64,000 nt of DNA from positions 124,001-188,000 of the forward strand of contig PHEE01000003.1 in the NCBI GenBank assembly GCA_002842855.1. The letters are read 5' to 3'. The number at the start of each line of letters is the position of its first letter. The stretch's first letter is position 1. This stretch comes from Alphaproteobacteria bacterium HGW-Alphaproteobacteria-4 (GTDB lineage: Bacteria > Pseudomonadota > Alphaproteobacteria > Rhodobacterales > Rhodobacteraceae). The position numbers were made by a program, and so were the translations under genes. Shown in pieces: positions 44,755 to 53,772 of this stretch. The notes below the pieces were generated by a model. The model was not told where the DNA came from. It did no database searches and saw only the letters and a list, made by a program, of their open reading frames with translations.

Positions 44755-46845
44755 ATGTCTCGTTCGCTTTGTGCCGCGCTCGCGGTCAGCCTTGCCGCCC
44801 TGCAATCGGCGTGGGCCGAACCTCTGATCGGTGGCAGCCGCAACACTTTCGGCACGCCGGGCCTGATCGACACCCCGGCCGCGCTGAGCCTGCCCGATGG
44901 AGTGATCGGGGTTTCAACCTATTTTGGCGCTGGCGGGCAACGCCACAGTTTCGCATTCCAGATCACGCCACGCCTGACCGCGCTGTTCCGCTATTCGCGG
45001 ATTGACGACTACGATTTGGGCGATCCGCTTTATGACCGTTCGATCGACCTGCATCTGCGGTTGCTTGACGAATCCGGCTGGCGCCCGGCGGTGGCGGTTG
45101 GGGTGCGCGATTTCATCGGCTCGGGTGCTTTTGCCTCGGAATATGTGGTGGCGACCAAGACCATTACCCCCACTGTGCAGGTTTCGGCGGGCATTGGCTG
45201 GGGGCGGCTCGGGTCGAGCAATACGATCGGCGCGCCGTTTGGCGCGCGCCCCACGCCCGCAGTGGTCGATGGAAGCCCGATCAACTATGACCGCTGGTTC
45301 CGGGGCGACGCAGCCCCCTTTGTTGGTCTCAGTTGGCAGGCGAGCGAAAAGCTGACGCTGAAGGCCGAATATTCGCCCGACGCTTATGCCCTAGAAGTGG
45401 CGCGCGCCGGGTTTGACCGCGCCTCGCCGTTCAATTTCGGGCTCGACTATCGCATTGGGCGGTCGGCCAGCGTATCGGCCTATTACCTCTACGGCTCCGA
45501 AGTCGGTGTGCAGTTGAACATCGCCATCGACCCGCGTCGCCCGCCCTTCCCCTCGGGCATCGAAAAGACCCCGCTTCCGGTTGCGCCGCGCCCGTCGCGC
45601 GCCGCCGACCCTGTGGGCTGGTCTGGCGACTGGGCGTCTGAGCCGCAGGTGCACCCGGCCGTTCAGGCGCAGGTGGCCAAGGCGCTTGCCGAAGACGGCC
45701 TTATGCTCGAAAGCATGGCGCTGAGTGCCACCACCGTTGAAGTGCGGGTGCGCAACTTGACATACGGCGTGCAGGCGCAGGCACTGGGCCATGTGGCGCG
45801 CGTGCTTACCCGCGCATTGCCACCTTCGGTCGAGGTGCTGGTGCTGACCTCGGTCGCGGGCGGCATGCCGACCTCATCGGTCACGCTGTACCGGTCCGAC
45901 CTTGAGGCGATGGAAAACGGCAACTCGGCCGCGCTTTTGCAGCGCGCGGCCATTACCGATGCGCTTGCTGTCGCGTCCGGCCCGCTGCGCCCGACCGATA
46001 ACCTTTTCCCGCGCTTCCAATGGGCGCTGAGCCCCTATGTCGAAGCCTCGATTTTCGACCCCGTCGACCCGCTGCTCGCAGATATCGGCATCGCAGCCAC
46101 CGCTCGGTATGAAATAACGCCCGGTCTGGTGCTGGCTGGGTCGGTGCGGCAGAAGGTGGTCGGCAACCTCGACCAAAGCCTGCGGACGCCGGGCATCGAC
46201 CCGGTGCGCTCAGACCTTGTCAGCTATCAGCGCAACGGCGACCTCACAATTCCCAGCCTGACACTCAGCTGGTATGGCCGCCCCGCAGAAAACCTCTATG
46301 CGCGGGTGAGCTTCGGGCTGCTGGAGCGGATGTTCGGCGGCGTCTCGGGCGAGTTGCTCTGGAAGCCGGTTGACAGCCGCCTCGCGCTCGGGGCCGAGCT
46401 GAACTATGTGCAAAAGCGCGACTATGAACAGCGGTTTGGCTTCCTGGACTATAGCGTTGTCACGGGACACGCCTCAGCTTACTACGACATCGGCAGCGGC
46501 TTCACGGGCCAGCTCGACATCGGGCGCTACCTTGCGGGCGACTGGGGCGGCACAATTTCGGTCAATCGCGAATTCGCCAACGGCTGGCGCATCGGCGCCT
46601 TCGCGACCTTTACCGATATGCCCGGCTCAGGTCCGGGTGACGCCAACTTCGACAAGGGCCTTTCGCTGACCATCCCGATCGCGTGGACCACCGGCAAGCC
46701 CACAATTGCAAGCTTTACCAACACCTTCAGAATGGGCGGCGGCGATGGCGGCGCGCGGCTTTCGGTTGATGGCAGGCTGTACCAGACCGTTCGGCAAAGC
46801 CATGTAGGCGAAATCTACGATGGTTGGGGAAGGTTCTGGCGATGA
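44755..46845 (+). CDS. yjbH: YjbH-family outer-membrane protein for exopolysaccharide
   Basis: A 696-residue exported protein with a signal peptide ending at A-W-A-E-P. It carries the YjbH opening G-G-S-R-N-T-F-G-T-P-G-L-I-D-T-P-A-A, and alternating beta-strand sequence through the rest suggests a large beta-barrel with internal periplasmic part. In E. coli, YjbEFGH and GfcABCD take part in extracellular polysaccharide export. ATG 44755 is chosen because it gives a normal signal peptide. Overlaps the yjbF-like lipoprotein gene by ATGA. YjbE and YjbG homologues are not present in this window. Confidence 0.88.
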   Translation: MSRSLCAALAVSLAALQSAWAEPLIGGSRNTFGTPGLIDTPAALSLPDGVIGVSTYFGAGGQRHSFAFQITPRLTALFRYSRIDDYDLGDPLYDRSIDLHLRLLDESGWRPAVAVGVRDFIGSGAFASEYVVATKTITPTVQVSAGIGWGRLGSSNTIGAPFGARPTPAVVDGSPINYDRWFRGDAAPFVGLSWQASEKLTLKAEYSPDAYALEVARAGFDRASPFNFGLDYRIGRSASVSAYYLYGSEVGVQLNIAIDPRRPPFPSGIEKTPLPVAPRPSRAADPVGWSGDWASEPQVHPAVQAQVAKALAEDGLMLESMALSATTVEVRVRNLTYGVQAQALGHVARVLTRALPPSVEVLVLTSVAGGMPTSSVTLYRSDLEAMENGNSAALLQRAAITDALAVASGPLRPTDNLFPRFQWALSPYVEASIFDPVDPLLADIGIAATARYEITPGLVLAGSVRQKVVGNLDQSLRTPGIDPVRSDLVSYQRNGDLTIPSLTLSWYGRPAENLYARVSFGLLERMFGGVSGELLWKPVDSRLALGAELNYVQKRDYEQRFGFLDYSVVTGHASAYYDIGSGFTGQLDIGRYLAGDWGGTISVNREFANGWRIGAFATFTDMPGSGPGDANFDKGLSLTIPIAWTTGKPTIASFTNTFRMGGGDGGARLSVDGRLYQTVRQSHVGEIYDGWGRFWR

Positions 46846-47552
46846 CGGCAAAGGCACGGCTGCTTCGGGCACCGTTCATCGTGGCGGTGACACTGGCCGT
46901 AGCCGGATGTGGCAATGGCGCGGGGCGCGGCGATGGCGGCAGCCTGGCGGTCGGAATGGTGCGCAACCTCGTGGGCGTTGTTGCCGCTGGACGCACCGCA
47001 GCCGCCGCCGAACCTTCTGAGGCGCCGACCCCGGACCAGATCGCGGCCGCAGCGCTGGAATCCTTCGCAGGGCCGCTGATGCTGGTAGTGCTCGAATCCC
47101 AGGGCCAGACGACGGTCATGGGGCTCTATGGCGAAAACGGCAATATGCGCACCTACGCGCTGCCCTCGGAGCAGAGCATCATTCTGCGTGACGGGATTCT
47201 GGCCGGCACCCGGGGCTTTGGCTTTGATGTGATGAGCGCCGATACCGATGCCGTGGCGGCGCTGATCCGCGCCCGCAAGGAAGGTGTTGCGGCAAAGGTG
47301 CAGCGCTACCTCGATGCCGAGAACGTCGAGCGGCCGCTGCCGATGGAATGTGCCATCAGCCGCGGCGACAAGAGCGAGTTCGAGGTCGCCGGCAAACGCT
47401 ACCGCGGCACGCAGATGCTCGAGGTTTGCAGCTTTCAGGGGCAGGCGGTCGGCAGCGGCTATCTGGTCAGCGATGCGGGTGCGGTGCTTGCGTCGCGGCA
47501 ATGGATCGGGCCCGAGCTCGGCTATATCACCTTGCAGACGCTGCGGCCCTGA
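46842..47552 (+). CDS. yjbF: YjbF/GfcB-family lipoprotein
   Basis: A 236-residue lipoprotein: signal sequence with lipobox V-A-G-C (Cys near residue 22), then an Ala-rich linker and a beta-rich domain (M-G-L-Y-G-E-N-G-N-M-R-T-Y, G-I-L-A-G-T-R-G-F-G-F-D-V-M-S). The last phrase is distinctive of the group 4 capsule YjbF/GfcB family. Coupled to yjbH. Convergent with the CAP-domain gene, 6 bases away. Confidence 0.87.
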   Translation: MTAKARLLRAPFIVAVTLAVAGCGNGAGRGDGGSLAVGMVRNLVGVVAAGRTAAAAEPSEAPTPDQIAAAALESFAGPLMLVVLESQGQTTVMGLYGENGNMRTYALPSEQSIILRDGILAGTRGFGFDVMSADTDAVAALIRARKEGVAAKVQRYLDAENVERPLPMECAISRGDKSEFEVAGKRYRGTQMLEVCSFQGQAVGSGYLVSDAGAVLASRQWIGPELGYITLQTLRP

Positions 47553-47558
47553 AATCGC

Positions 47559-48194
47559 TCAGCCGGCGTAGTTCTGTGACACATAAAAGGCGCCGCAATA
47601 GGGTGCCGATGGGTCATACCCTGCGCCAGAGCCGACCATGCGCACCTTTGGATCAAGCATGTTGGTGCGGTGTTTGGGTGAATTGACCCAGAGGTTGACG
47701 ATGTGCCGCGCAAGGCTTTGATAAGTATGAGCACCAATCGGTGCGCCTGCCTGCGTTGAGAAGGCACAACTGGCCGCATCGCGGATACGGAACTGGATGC
47801 CGTCGATACCGTAACGCGCGATCTTGCCGATGTTCTCGGACCCCGCGCGAAAGTCGATGCCGGTTGATTGCAGACGCGCCAGCACGCTTGATTGCCCGGG
47901 CACTTGCGAATCGTGACTCATTGTCCGCGCCCGCGCCATCCATTTGGCATGTGTCGAGGCCGCTTCGGCAAGGCCCGCAGCCGCCGAAAGCTCCCCCAGC
48001 CCGGCTTTGCAGCGCTGAACATTGACCTCGGCACGGATCGCGGCATCAATCAGGCTCTCGTTGATCCGCCCCGAGGCAGGCACGACAGCATCGGCGCCCG
48101 ACACGCGCGCCAACGTGCAGGCCACTGCCGCTTGCGGCAGAGCAAAAGCCGCAACTGCGACCACTGCGCGCAAACTGATCCGACTCATCCGCAT
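47559..48194 (-). CDS. Secreted CAP-domain (SCP/PR1) protein
   Basis: A 211-residue secreted protein with a signal peptide ending near A-V-A-C. The CAP domain shows R-A-E-V-N-V-Q-R-C, H-A-K-W-M-A-R near residue 80, S-H-D-S, G-S-E-N-I-G-K near 118, W-V-N-S-P-K-H-R-T-N-M-L near 170 and the terminal Y-V-S-Q-N-Y. Bacterial CAP proteins have no single known activity. ATG 48194 sits 6 bases after GGAGG. Stands alone between the yjb pair and the zinc genes. Confidence 0.9.
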   Translation of the reverse strand: MRMSRISLRAVVAVAAFALPQAAVACTLARVSGADAVVPASGRINESLIDAAIRAEVNVQRCKAGLGELSAAAGLAEAASTHAKWMARARTMSHDSQVPGQSSVLARLQSTGIDFRAGSENIGKIARYGIDGIQFRIRDAASCAFSTQAGAPIGAHTYQSLARHIVNLWVNSPKHRTNMLDPKVRMVGSGAGYDPSAPYCGAFYVSQNYAG

Positions 48195-48322
48195 TTCCAA
48201 CCTCCACCGCTGCGATCAGTATGGAAATCTCGGCGGCGGCTGTGGCACTTTTATGGCAAAAGCCGGCCGAAATCCCAGCGGATTGCAGCGAATCTGGCGG
48301 GTTTTGGTCAAGCCGGCTGGCA

Positions 48323-49105
48323 CTATCTGCGGGGCAATAGCGCTATCGCGGCGAAGATGATGGCACTTGCCGCCACGATCGAAGGGCCCGCCGGTGTGTC
48401 GAGCCGCAGCGATGCGTAGAGCCCCACCAGCACGGCCGTCGCCCCGATCAGGCTGGCGCCAAGCGCCATGCCTTCCGGCCCGCGCGCCAACCTGCGCGCA
48501 GCTGCGGCGGGGATGATGAGCATTGCCGCAATCAGCAGCGCCCCGACAATCTTGATCGCCACCGCCACCACCAGCGCCAGCGCCAGCGTCAGAACCAGCC
48601 CCTCGCGGCGCGGGTTGAGGCCCGCGGCCACCGCCAACTCTTCATTCACCGTCGCCGTCAAGAGCGCCTGCCAGCGCCAGACCAGCAACCCCAGCACCAC
48701 CCCGGACCCCGCCCACACCACAGCCAGATCGCCGCGCCCCACGGCGAGGATATCGCCAAACAACCACGCGGAAAGGTCCACCCGCACCTGCGCGAGAAAC
48801 GAGGCGGCGACCAGACCAAAGGCCAGCGCCGAATGGGCAAGCACCCCCAGCGTAGCGTCCATCGCATTGCCGCGCCCGGCCAGGCTGGCCACCGTAATTG
48901 CCATGCCAAGCGCCACCGCGATGATGCCGACGTAAACCGAAATGCCAAAGCCGAACGACAGCGCCACACCCAAAATTGCGGCATGTGCCGTGGCATCGCC
49001 AAAATAGGCCATCCGCCGCCACACCACGAAGGCGCCGAGCGGCCCGGTGGCAAGCGTCAGGCCAAGGCCTGCAAGTGCTGCGCGCAGAAGGAAATCATCC
49101 AGCAT
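48323..49105 (-). CDS. znuB: Zinc ABC transporter permease ZnuB
   Basis: Membrane subunit of the high-affinity zinc importer, 260 residues, about eight helices. R-R-M-A-Y-F-G-D-A-T-A-H-A-A-I-L-G-V near residue 30 and N-P-R-R-E-G near 164 are standard for the ABC-3 family. ATG 49105 lies inside the end of znuC (11-base overlap), so the two are coupled. Confidence 0.95.
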   Translation of the reverse strand: MLDDFLLRAALAGLGLTLATGPLGAFVVWRRMAYFGDATAHAAILGVALSFGFGISVYVGIIAVALGMAITVASLAGRGNAMDATLGVLAHSALAFGLVAASFLAQVRVDLSAWLFGDILAVGRGDLAVVWAGSGVVLGLLVWRWQALLTATVNEELAVAAGLNPRREGLVLTLALALVVAVAIKIVGALLIAAMLIIPAAAARRLARGPEGMALGASLIGATAVLVGLYASLRLDTPAGPSIVAASAIIFAAIALLPRR

Positions 49106-49868
49106 CGGGGTGCTCGTGGCTGTGCGGGTGGGCGTGGTCGTGGCCGTGGCCAAGGTCGTGTTCGTGGTCGTGGTCATGCGCGTGCTGGTAAAGCGCCAGC
49201 GCGCCGCCGGTGCCAAGGCCGAACAGTGCGCGGTACTCCGGCGCGGCAGACACCACGCTTGGCGCCCCCTCGCAGCAGATATGTCCGTTGAGGCAAATCA
49301 CCCGGTCCGAGGCCGCCATCACCACATGCAGATCGTGGCTGACCAACAGCACGGCGCAGCCGGTTTCGACGCGCAGATCGACCAGCAAGCGGTAAAAGGC
49401 GGCAACGCCGGGCTGGTCGAGCCCCTGCGTCGGCTCGTCGAGAATGAGGATGTCGGGCCGCGACAAGAGCGCCCGCGCCAACAGAACGCGCTGGAACTGC
49501 CCCCCCGAAAGCGCGGTGATCTGGCGCCCTTCCAGCCCCGCAACCCCAGTGCGCGCCAGCGCCGCGCTTGCCTCTGCCGCAGGCACCCGTCGCGGCAGGT
49601 TGAGAAAGCGCGCCACCGTCAACGGTAGCGTGGCATCGACATGCAGCCGCTGCGGCACATAGCCGACGTGCAGCCCCGCCGCGCGCGTGACCGCGCCTGT
49701 CGCCGCGCGCTCGGCCCCGATCAGCGCCCGGATCAGGGTTGATTTGCCTGAACCATTGGGCCCAACAAGGGTCACGATCTCGCCCCGCTCAATGGCGAAG
49801 TTGACGCCTGCCAACACCGCCACGCCGCCATGATGAACGCTCAGGTTCCGTGCTGAAATCAAGCGCAT
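49095..49868 (-). CDS. znuC: Zinc ABC transporter ATP-binding protein ZnuC with His-rich tail
   Basis: ATPase subunit of 257 residues: Walker A G-P-N-G-S-G-K-S-T near 36, signature L-S-G-G-Q-F-Q-R-V near 136, Walker B I-L-I-L-D-E-P near 156 and switch H-D near 190. The last 30 residues are very rich in His and Asp (Q-H-A-H-D-H-D-H-E-H type), a likely zinc-binding sensor or buffer. The start overlaps the end of zur. Gene order zur-znuC-znuB. Confidence 0.95.
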   Translation of the reverse strand: MRLISARNLSVHHGGVAVLAGVNFAIERGEIVTLVGPNGSGKSTLIRALIGAERAATGAVTRAAGLHVGYVPQRLHVDATLPLTVARFLNLPRRVPAAEASAALARTGVAGLEGRQITALSGGQFQRVLLARALLSRPDILILDEPTQGLDQPGVAAFYRLLVDLRVETGCAVLLVSHDLHVVMAASDRVICLNGHICCEGAPSVVSAAPEYRALFGLGTGGALALYQHAHDHDHEHDLGHGHDHAHPHSHEHPDAG

Positions 49869-50350
49869 GGCGTCGCCGCGGCGCAGGAAGGGCAAAGCCC
49901 GAGCGCCTCGATGGTGCAACGCTCAACCACAAAGCCCAAAGGCGCCGCCTCGGCTTCCAACGCGGCGCGCAGCGCGGGCGCTGGCGCCTCGGCCACCGCC
50001 CCGCAGGCGCGGCAGATCAGAAATGCCGGCGCGTGGCTTTCTTCGGGGTGGGTGCAGGCGGCGAAGGCATTGAGGCGGCGCACGCGATGCGCAAAGCCAT
50101 GATCGACCAGAAACTCAAGCGCCCGATAGGCGACCGGTGGCTGTTTGCCAAAGCCTTCTGCGGCAAGCCGTTCGAGCACCTCATAGGCGCCCATCGCCCG
50201 GTGCGCCTCAAGCAAGATTTCCAGCACACGCCGCCGCACCGGCGTAAAGCGCGCGCCCTGCCTGGCTGCAATTGCCTCGGCGCGGGCCAGCAGGCCGTGG
50301 CTGCAATGCGCATGGTCGTGCTCTTCAAAGGCGAGGTCCGATGACTTCAT
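49859..50350 (-). CDS. zur: Zinc uptake regulator Zur (Fur family)
   Basis: A 163-residue Fur-family repressor that binds DNA when loaded with zinc. The winged helix contains R-F-T-P-V-R-R-R-V-L-E and Q-P-P-V-A-Y-R-A-L-E-F-L. The structural zinc site is C-R-A-C-G with C-P-S-C near the end, and regulatory ligands lie in A-C-T-H-P-E-E-S-H. A Zur box lies between it and znuA, so it represses both directions including itself. Confidence 0.95.
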   Translation of the reverse strand: MKSSDLAFEEHDHAHCSHGLLARAEAIAARQGARFTPVRRRVLEILLEAHRAMGAYEVLERLAAEGFGKQPPVAYRALEFLVDHGFAHRVRRLNAFAACTHPEESHAPAFLICRACGAVAEAPAPALRAALEAEAAPLGFVVERCTIEALGLCPSCAAATPCA

Positions 50351-50376
50351 GTTACTTTATCACATTTCGCTTGCAT

Positions 50377-50391
50377 TGTTATGCTATAACA
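50377..50391. promoter_or_regulatory. Zur box between zur and znuA
   Basis: TGTTATG-C-TATAACA is a near-perfect 7-bp inverted repeat matching the known Zur consensus core GTTATAnTATAAC. It lies 27 bases from zur and 43 bases from znuA. Confidence 0.8.
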
Positions 50392-50433
50392 TACATGACG
50401 CCTCCTCTCACCACAAGTGACCCAGGAGACCCG

Positions 50434-51375
50434 ATGCACCGCATGCCCCTCGCCTTCGCCGCCACGCTCGCCGGCAGCCTCGCGCTGATACCCGCCACCC
50501 TGCGGGCAGAGGTGCCCAGGGTTGTATCCGATATCGCCGTGATACAGGCGCTGGCAGAAACGGTGTTGGGCGGTCTCGGGCAGGCCGACGTGCTGCTGCC
50601 GCCCGGCGCTGATGCCCATTCCTACCAGTTGCGCCCCTCGCAGGGTGCCGCGCTGCAACGGGCAGACCTTGTGTTCTGGGTGGGCGACGCGCTTACCCCG
50701 TGGCTGGGGCGAACCTTGGCCGGGGCCGCGCTGAAAGGCAAATCGGTGCCGCTGCTCGATGCACCCGAAACCTACCTGCGTGACTTTGGCGCAGGCGAGG
50801 CGCACGACCATGAAGCTTCGGCAACGGAGCCAGCGACCGGGCACGACCACGCGGGCACCGACCCCCATGCCTGGCTCGATCCGGCAAATGCGCAAGCCTG
50901 GCTGGGGCTGATCGCGGCCGAACTGGCCGCCGCCGACCCCGCAAACGCCGCCACCTACACCGCAAATGCCGAGGCCGGACGTGCCCGCATCGCAGCCCTC
51001 GATGCCGCGATGAGCGCAGCGCTTGCGCCGCTCGCGGGCCGCCCTTTTGTGGTGTTCCACGATGCCTACGGCTATTTCACCGACCACTACGGCCTTGCCG
51101 TCGCAGGGGCGCTGAACCGCAGCGATGCAAGCGCCCCGGGCGCGGCACACCTGACCGAACTGCGCGCCGATCTGGCGGCAGGGGGCATCATCTGCGCCTT
51201 CCCCGAAGCCTCGCATGACCCCAAGATGCTTGCACAGTTGCTTGAAGGCACGCCGGTGCGCACCGGTGGCGCGCTCGACCCGACCGGCAGCACCTTGCCC
51301 CGTGGCGCCGGGCTTTACGAGGCGCTGTTGCGCGACCTCGCAGCAAAGCTCACCGACTGCCTCGCGCCGCGCTGA
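50434..51375 (+). CDS. znuA: Zinc ABC transporter substrate-binding protein ZnuA
   Basis: Periplasmic zinc-binding protein, 313 residues, signal peptide ending near L-R-A-E-V. Metal ligands are expected in G-A-D-A-H-S-Y near 57, D-P-H-A-W-L-D near 146, F-H-D-A-Y-G-Y-F near 208 and the later P-E-A-S-H-D segment. The His-rich loop between the first two sites (E-A-H-D-H-E-A, G-H-D-H-A-G) is typical. AGGAGA precedes ATG 50434. Divergent from zur. Confidence 0.95.
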   Translation: MHRMPLAFAATLAGSLALIPATLRAEVPRVVSDIAVIQALAETVLGGLGQADVLLPPGADAHSYQLRPSQGAALQRADLVFWVGDALTPWLGRTLAGAALKGKSVPLLDAPETYLRDFGAGEAHDHEASATEPATGHDHAGTDPHAWLDPANAQAWLGLIAAELAAADPANAATYTANAEAGRARIAALDAAMSAALAPLAGRPFVVFHDAYGYFTDHYGLAVAGALNRSDASAPGAAHLTELRADLAAGGIICAFPEASHDPKMLAQLLEGTPVRTGGALDPTGSTLPRGAGLYEALLRDLAAKLTDCLAPR

Positions 51376-51434
51376 GCGCTTGCCCGGCGGCGCAAAGCCG
51401 TTACTAAAGAAGCAAGAGCAACCCAGAGGCAACG

Positions 51435-52259
51435 ATGACGGCGGCAGATTGGATCGGTGCCGAGGCAGGGCCAGAGGGGCTGCGCCTCTGGGTGGCATCC
51501 GCAGGGCAGATCATTGCGCGCAGCGCTGCGCCGATAGTGCCCGGCGAACCGCCGCGCGCGGCGCTTTTGGCGGCCGCTGCGCGACTTCTGCCCAAGGCCG
51601 TGCGGGCCCCGATTCTGGCATGCGGCTTTCCGGGCGCCGCCAAGCGGGCTCTGCCTTGCGCCCCCTTTTCGCCTGATGCCGTGGTGGCAGACGGCGGCAT
51701 CTTCCATCTGCCCGACCTCTTGCAAGCTGCGCCGCAAGTGGTCGTTCCCGCAGCGGCCGCGCTGCGGCTGGCGGGATGCCTTGCCGCGGATCCGGGCTTT
51801 GACGGCGTGATTTGCCTGACCGGCGCCGAAAGCCTTTGGGCCGAGATCAGCGCGGGCGAGGTGGTGGGCGTAATGGCGGCGCTTTCGGGCGCGATAGCCG
51901 AGGCGATGCTGGCAAGCGAATGGTTCGCCCTGCCATCCACCGCCGAAACCGATCTGAGCGCCTTCGACGCCGACCTGTCGCAAACCCTGTCGCGCCCCGA
52001 GCGGCTGGCGCGGATGCTGGCCGAGGCACGCGCGTTGCCACCCGCACAGGCCCGTGCGCGCCTTCACGCCGCGCTGATTGGCGCCGAGCTGGCAGCGGCA
52101 CGACCATGGTGGTTGGGGCGCGCGTTGCGCGTTCTCGGGCCAAGTGCCGCGCTTTACAGTCGCGCATTGGCCGCGCAAGGCGTCCGCACGACCGAGGGAG
52201 ACGGCGAAGCGGCGCTGATTGCGGGCTTTGCGCTGGCAGCGCGGGCGCTTGCGCCATGA
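51435..52259 (+). CDS. Degenerate 2-dehydro-3-deoxygalactonokinase (DgoK) homologue
   Basis: A 274-residue protein with the DgoK outline but altered active-site motifs. The N-terminal D-W-G-S-T-N-x-R becomes D-W-I-G-A-E-A-G-P-E-G-L-R, the P-G-T-H-S/C-K-W motif becomes L-T-G-A-E-S-L-W, and M-T-G-E-L becomes A-L-S-G-A-I. The C-terminal G-A-L-I-G-A-E and the nucleotide-site region are partly kept. It may be an inactive kinase-fold protein or act on another substrate. Coupled by ATGA to aldose 1-epimerase; no other De Ley-Doudoroff galactose gene is in the window. Confidence 0.78.
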   Translation: MTAADWIGAEAGPEGLRLWVASAGQIIARSAAPIVPGEPPRAALLAAAARLLPKAVRAPILACGFPGAAKRALPCAPFSPDAVVADGGIFHLPDLLQAAPQVVVPAAAALRLAGCLAADPGFDGVICLTGAESLWAEISAGEVVGVMAALSGAIAEAMLASEWFALPSTAETDLSAFDADLSQTLSRPERLARMLAEARALPPAQARARLHAALIGAELAAARPWWLGRALRVLGPSAALYSRALAAQGVRTTEGDGEAALIAGFALAARALAP

Positions 52260-53269
52260 GCCTGCGACGCTTTGGCAATTTGCGCGATGGCCGCGAAATT
52301 TCGGAAATCACCCTTGCTGCCGGGGCGCTGACAGCGCGGGTGTTGACCCTCGGCGCAATCCTCTCGGACCTGCGGATGGCGGGTGCCGACTGGCCGCTGG
52401 TGCTCGGATCGGCCGAGATTGGCGCCTATGAAGGGCCGATGCGCTGGTTCGGCGCCGTGGTGGGGCCGGTTGCCAACCGCATCGGCGGCGCACGCGCGCT
52501 GATTGCGGGGCACGAGGCGCGGCTTGAGGCCAACGAGGGCACCAGCACCTTGCATGGCGGAACCAGTGGCACCTCGGCACAGGTCTGGACAGTCGCAGAC
52601 CAAGCACCCGACCGGGTGACACTGGCGCTGACGCTGCCTGCGGGCCTTGGCGGCTTTCCCGGTAACCGCCGCCTGAGCGCCGAATACCGCCTGACCGCCC
52701 CGGCCACTCTTACGTTAACGCTATACGCCTCGACCGATGCGCCGACGTTGGTGAACCTCGCGCATCACCCTTATTGGAACCTCGATGGCAAGGGCGACAC
52801 ATCGGCGCACCGCTTGCGTGTTGCAGCCGACGCCTACCTGCCCACCGACGGCGCCATGCTGCCGCTTGGCCCGCGCCAATCGCTGAAGGGTGACCCGCGC
52901 GATCTGCGCCACGCGCGCGCCCTCGCAACGCTGCCACCGCTTGATCACTGCTTCATCCTGGCCGAGGCGCCGCGCGCGCTGACGCCTGTGGCCACACTTT
53001 GCGGCACACGCGGCATTACGCTGGCGCTTGCAACCACGGCGCCGGGGCTTCAGGTCTATGATGGCGCAGGGCTTGGCACCGCGCCATGGCAGGGGCACGC
53101 CGGCGCGCCTTACGGCCCCCGCGCGGGGCTGGCGCTGGAACCGCAGCTCTGGCCAGATGCACCTGCGCATGCCGATTATCCGTCGATACTTCTGACCCCG
53201 GACACGCAATTTGAACACCAAACGCGCTATACCCTGAGCCGACATTCCTCGCCATCGGAGCCGCAATGA
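52256..53269 (+). CDS. galM: Aldose 1-epimerase (galactose mutarotase)
   Basis: A 337-residue mutarotase interconverting alpha and beta sugar anomers. The motifs are G-P-V-A-N-R-I near residue 73, L-H-G-G near 102, N-L-A-H-H-P-Y-W-N-L near 168 (catalytic His) and L-E-P-Q-L-W-P-D-A near 300 (catalytic Glu). No signal peptide. Sits between the kinase homologue and the MarR-type regulator, each overlapping, so it is part of a three-gene operon. Confidence 0.92.
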   Translation: MSLRRFGNLRDGREISEITLAAGALTARVLTLGAILSDLRMAGADWPLVLGSAEIGAYEGPMRWFGAVVGPVANRIGGARALIAGHEARLEANEGTSTLHGGTSGTSAQVWTVADQAPDRVTLALTLPAGLGGFPGNRRLSAEYRLTAPATLTLTLYASTDAPTLVNLAHHPYWNLDGKGDTSAHRLRVAADAYLPTDGAMLPLGPRQSLKGDPRDLRHARALATLPPLDHCFILAEAPRALTPVATLCGTRGITLALATTAPGLQVYDGAGLGTAPWQGHAGAPYGPRAGLALEPQLWPDAPAHADYPSILLTPDTQFEHQTRYTLSRHSSPSEPQ

Positions 53270-53772
53270 TGCAAGCGCCACAGACCGAACTCGCCGCCTA
53301 TTTCGCCGATGCCGCTGCCCAGCTTGGTCTTTCGCGCCCTGCGGGCCAGTGTTTCGCCGCTGTCTGGCACGCTGCAACGCCGCCTGATGCCGATGCATTG
53401 GTCGCCCTGACCGGGCTTTCTCGCTCGGCCGTTTCCACAGCGATGAAAGAGTTGCGCGAGGCGGGATTGGTACAAGCCCAGCGCCTGCCCGGCACCCGCC
53501 GCGAAGGTTTTACCGCCCCGAGTGACCCCTGGGCGCTGCTGCGGCTGCACATTGCACTGCGGCTGCACCGCGACATCGCGCCGATGCGCGACCGCCTGCG
53601 GTTGCTCCGCGCCTCGGGCGAGGATGCCCGTGTGGCCGATATGGCCGATATGCTCGAAGTTGTCGCGCTTTGGCTTGGAAGACTTTCCGACACAACACCA
53701 GATACGCTGGCAGCAGAAATGGCACCGCCAAAACCGGAAAGCCGCAACCGAAAGAAGAAGAAAAAGGGCTAG
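53266..53772 (+). CDS. MarR/GbsR-family transcriptional regulator
   Basis: A 168-residue winged-helix protein. V-A-L-T-G-L-S-R-S-A-V-S-T-A-M-K-E-L and E-A-G-L-V form the recognition part, and the domain R-P-A-G-Q-C-F-A-A near 25 matches GbsR-type proteins. The C-terminus is a lysine-rich tail (K-K-K-K-K-G). It overlaps the epimerase stop, and its own TAG shares the palindrome CTAG with the convergent LuxR-type gene. Ligand unknown. Confidence 0.82.
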   Translation: MMQAPQTELAAYFADAAAQLGLSRPAGQCFAAVWHAATPPDADALVALTGLSRSAVSTAMKELREAGLVQAQRLPGTRREGFTAPSDPWALLRLHIALRLHRDIAPMRDRLRLLRASGEDARVADMADMLEVVALWLGRLSDTTPDTLAAEMAPPKPESRNRKKKKKG

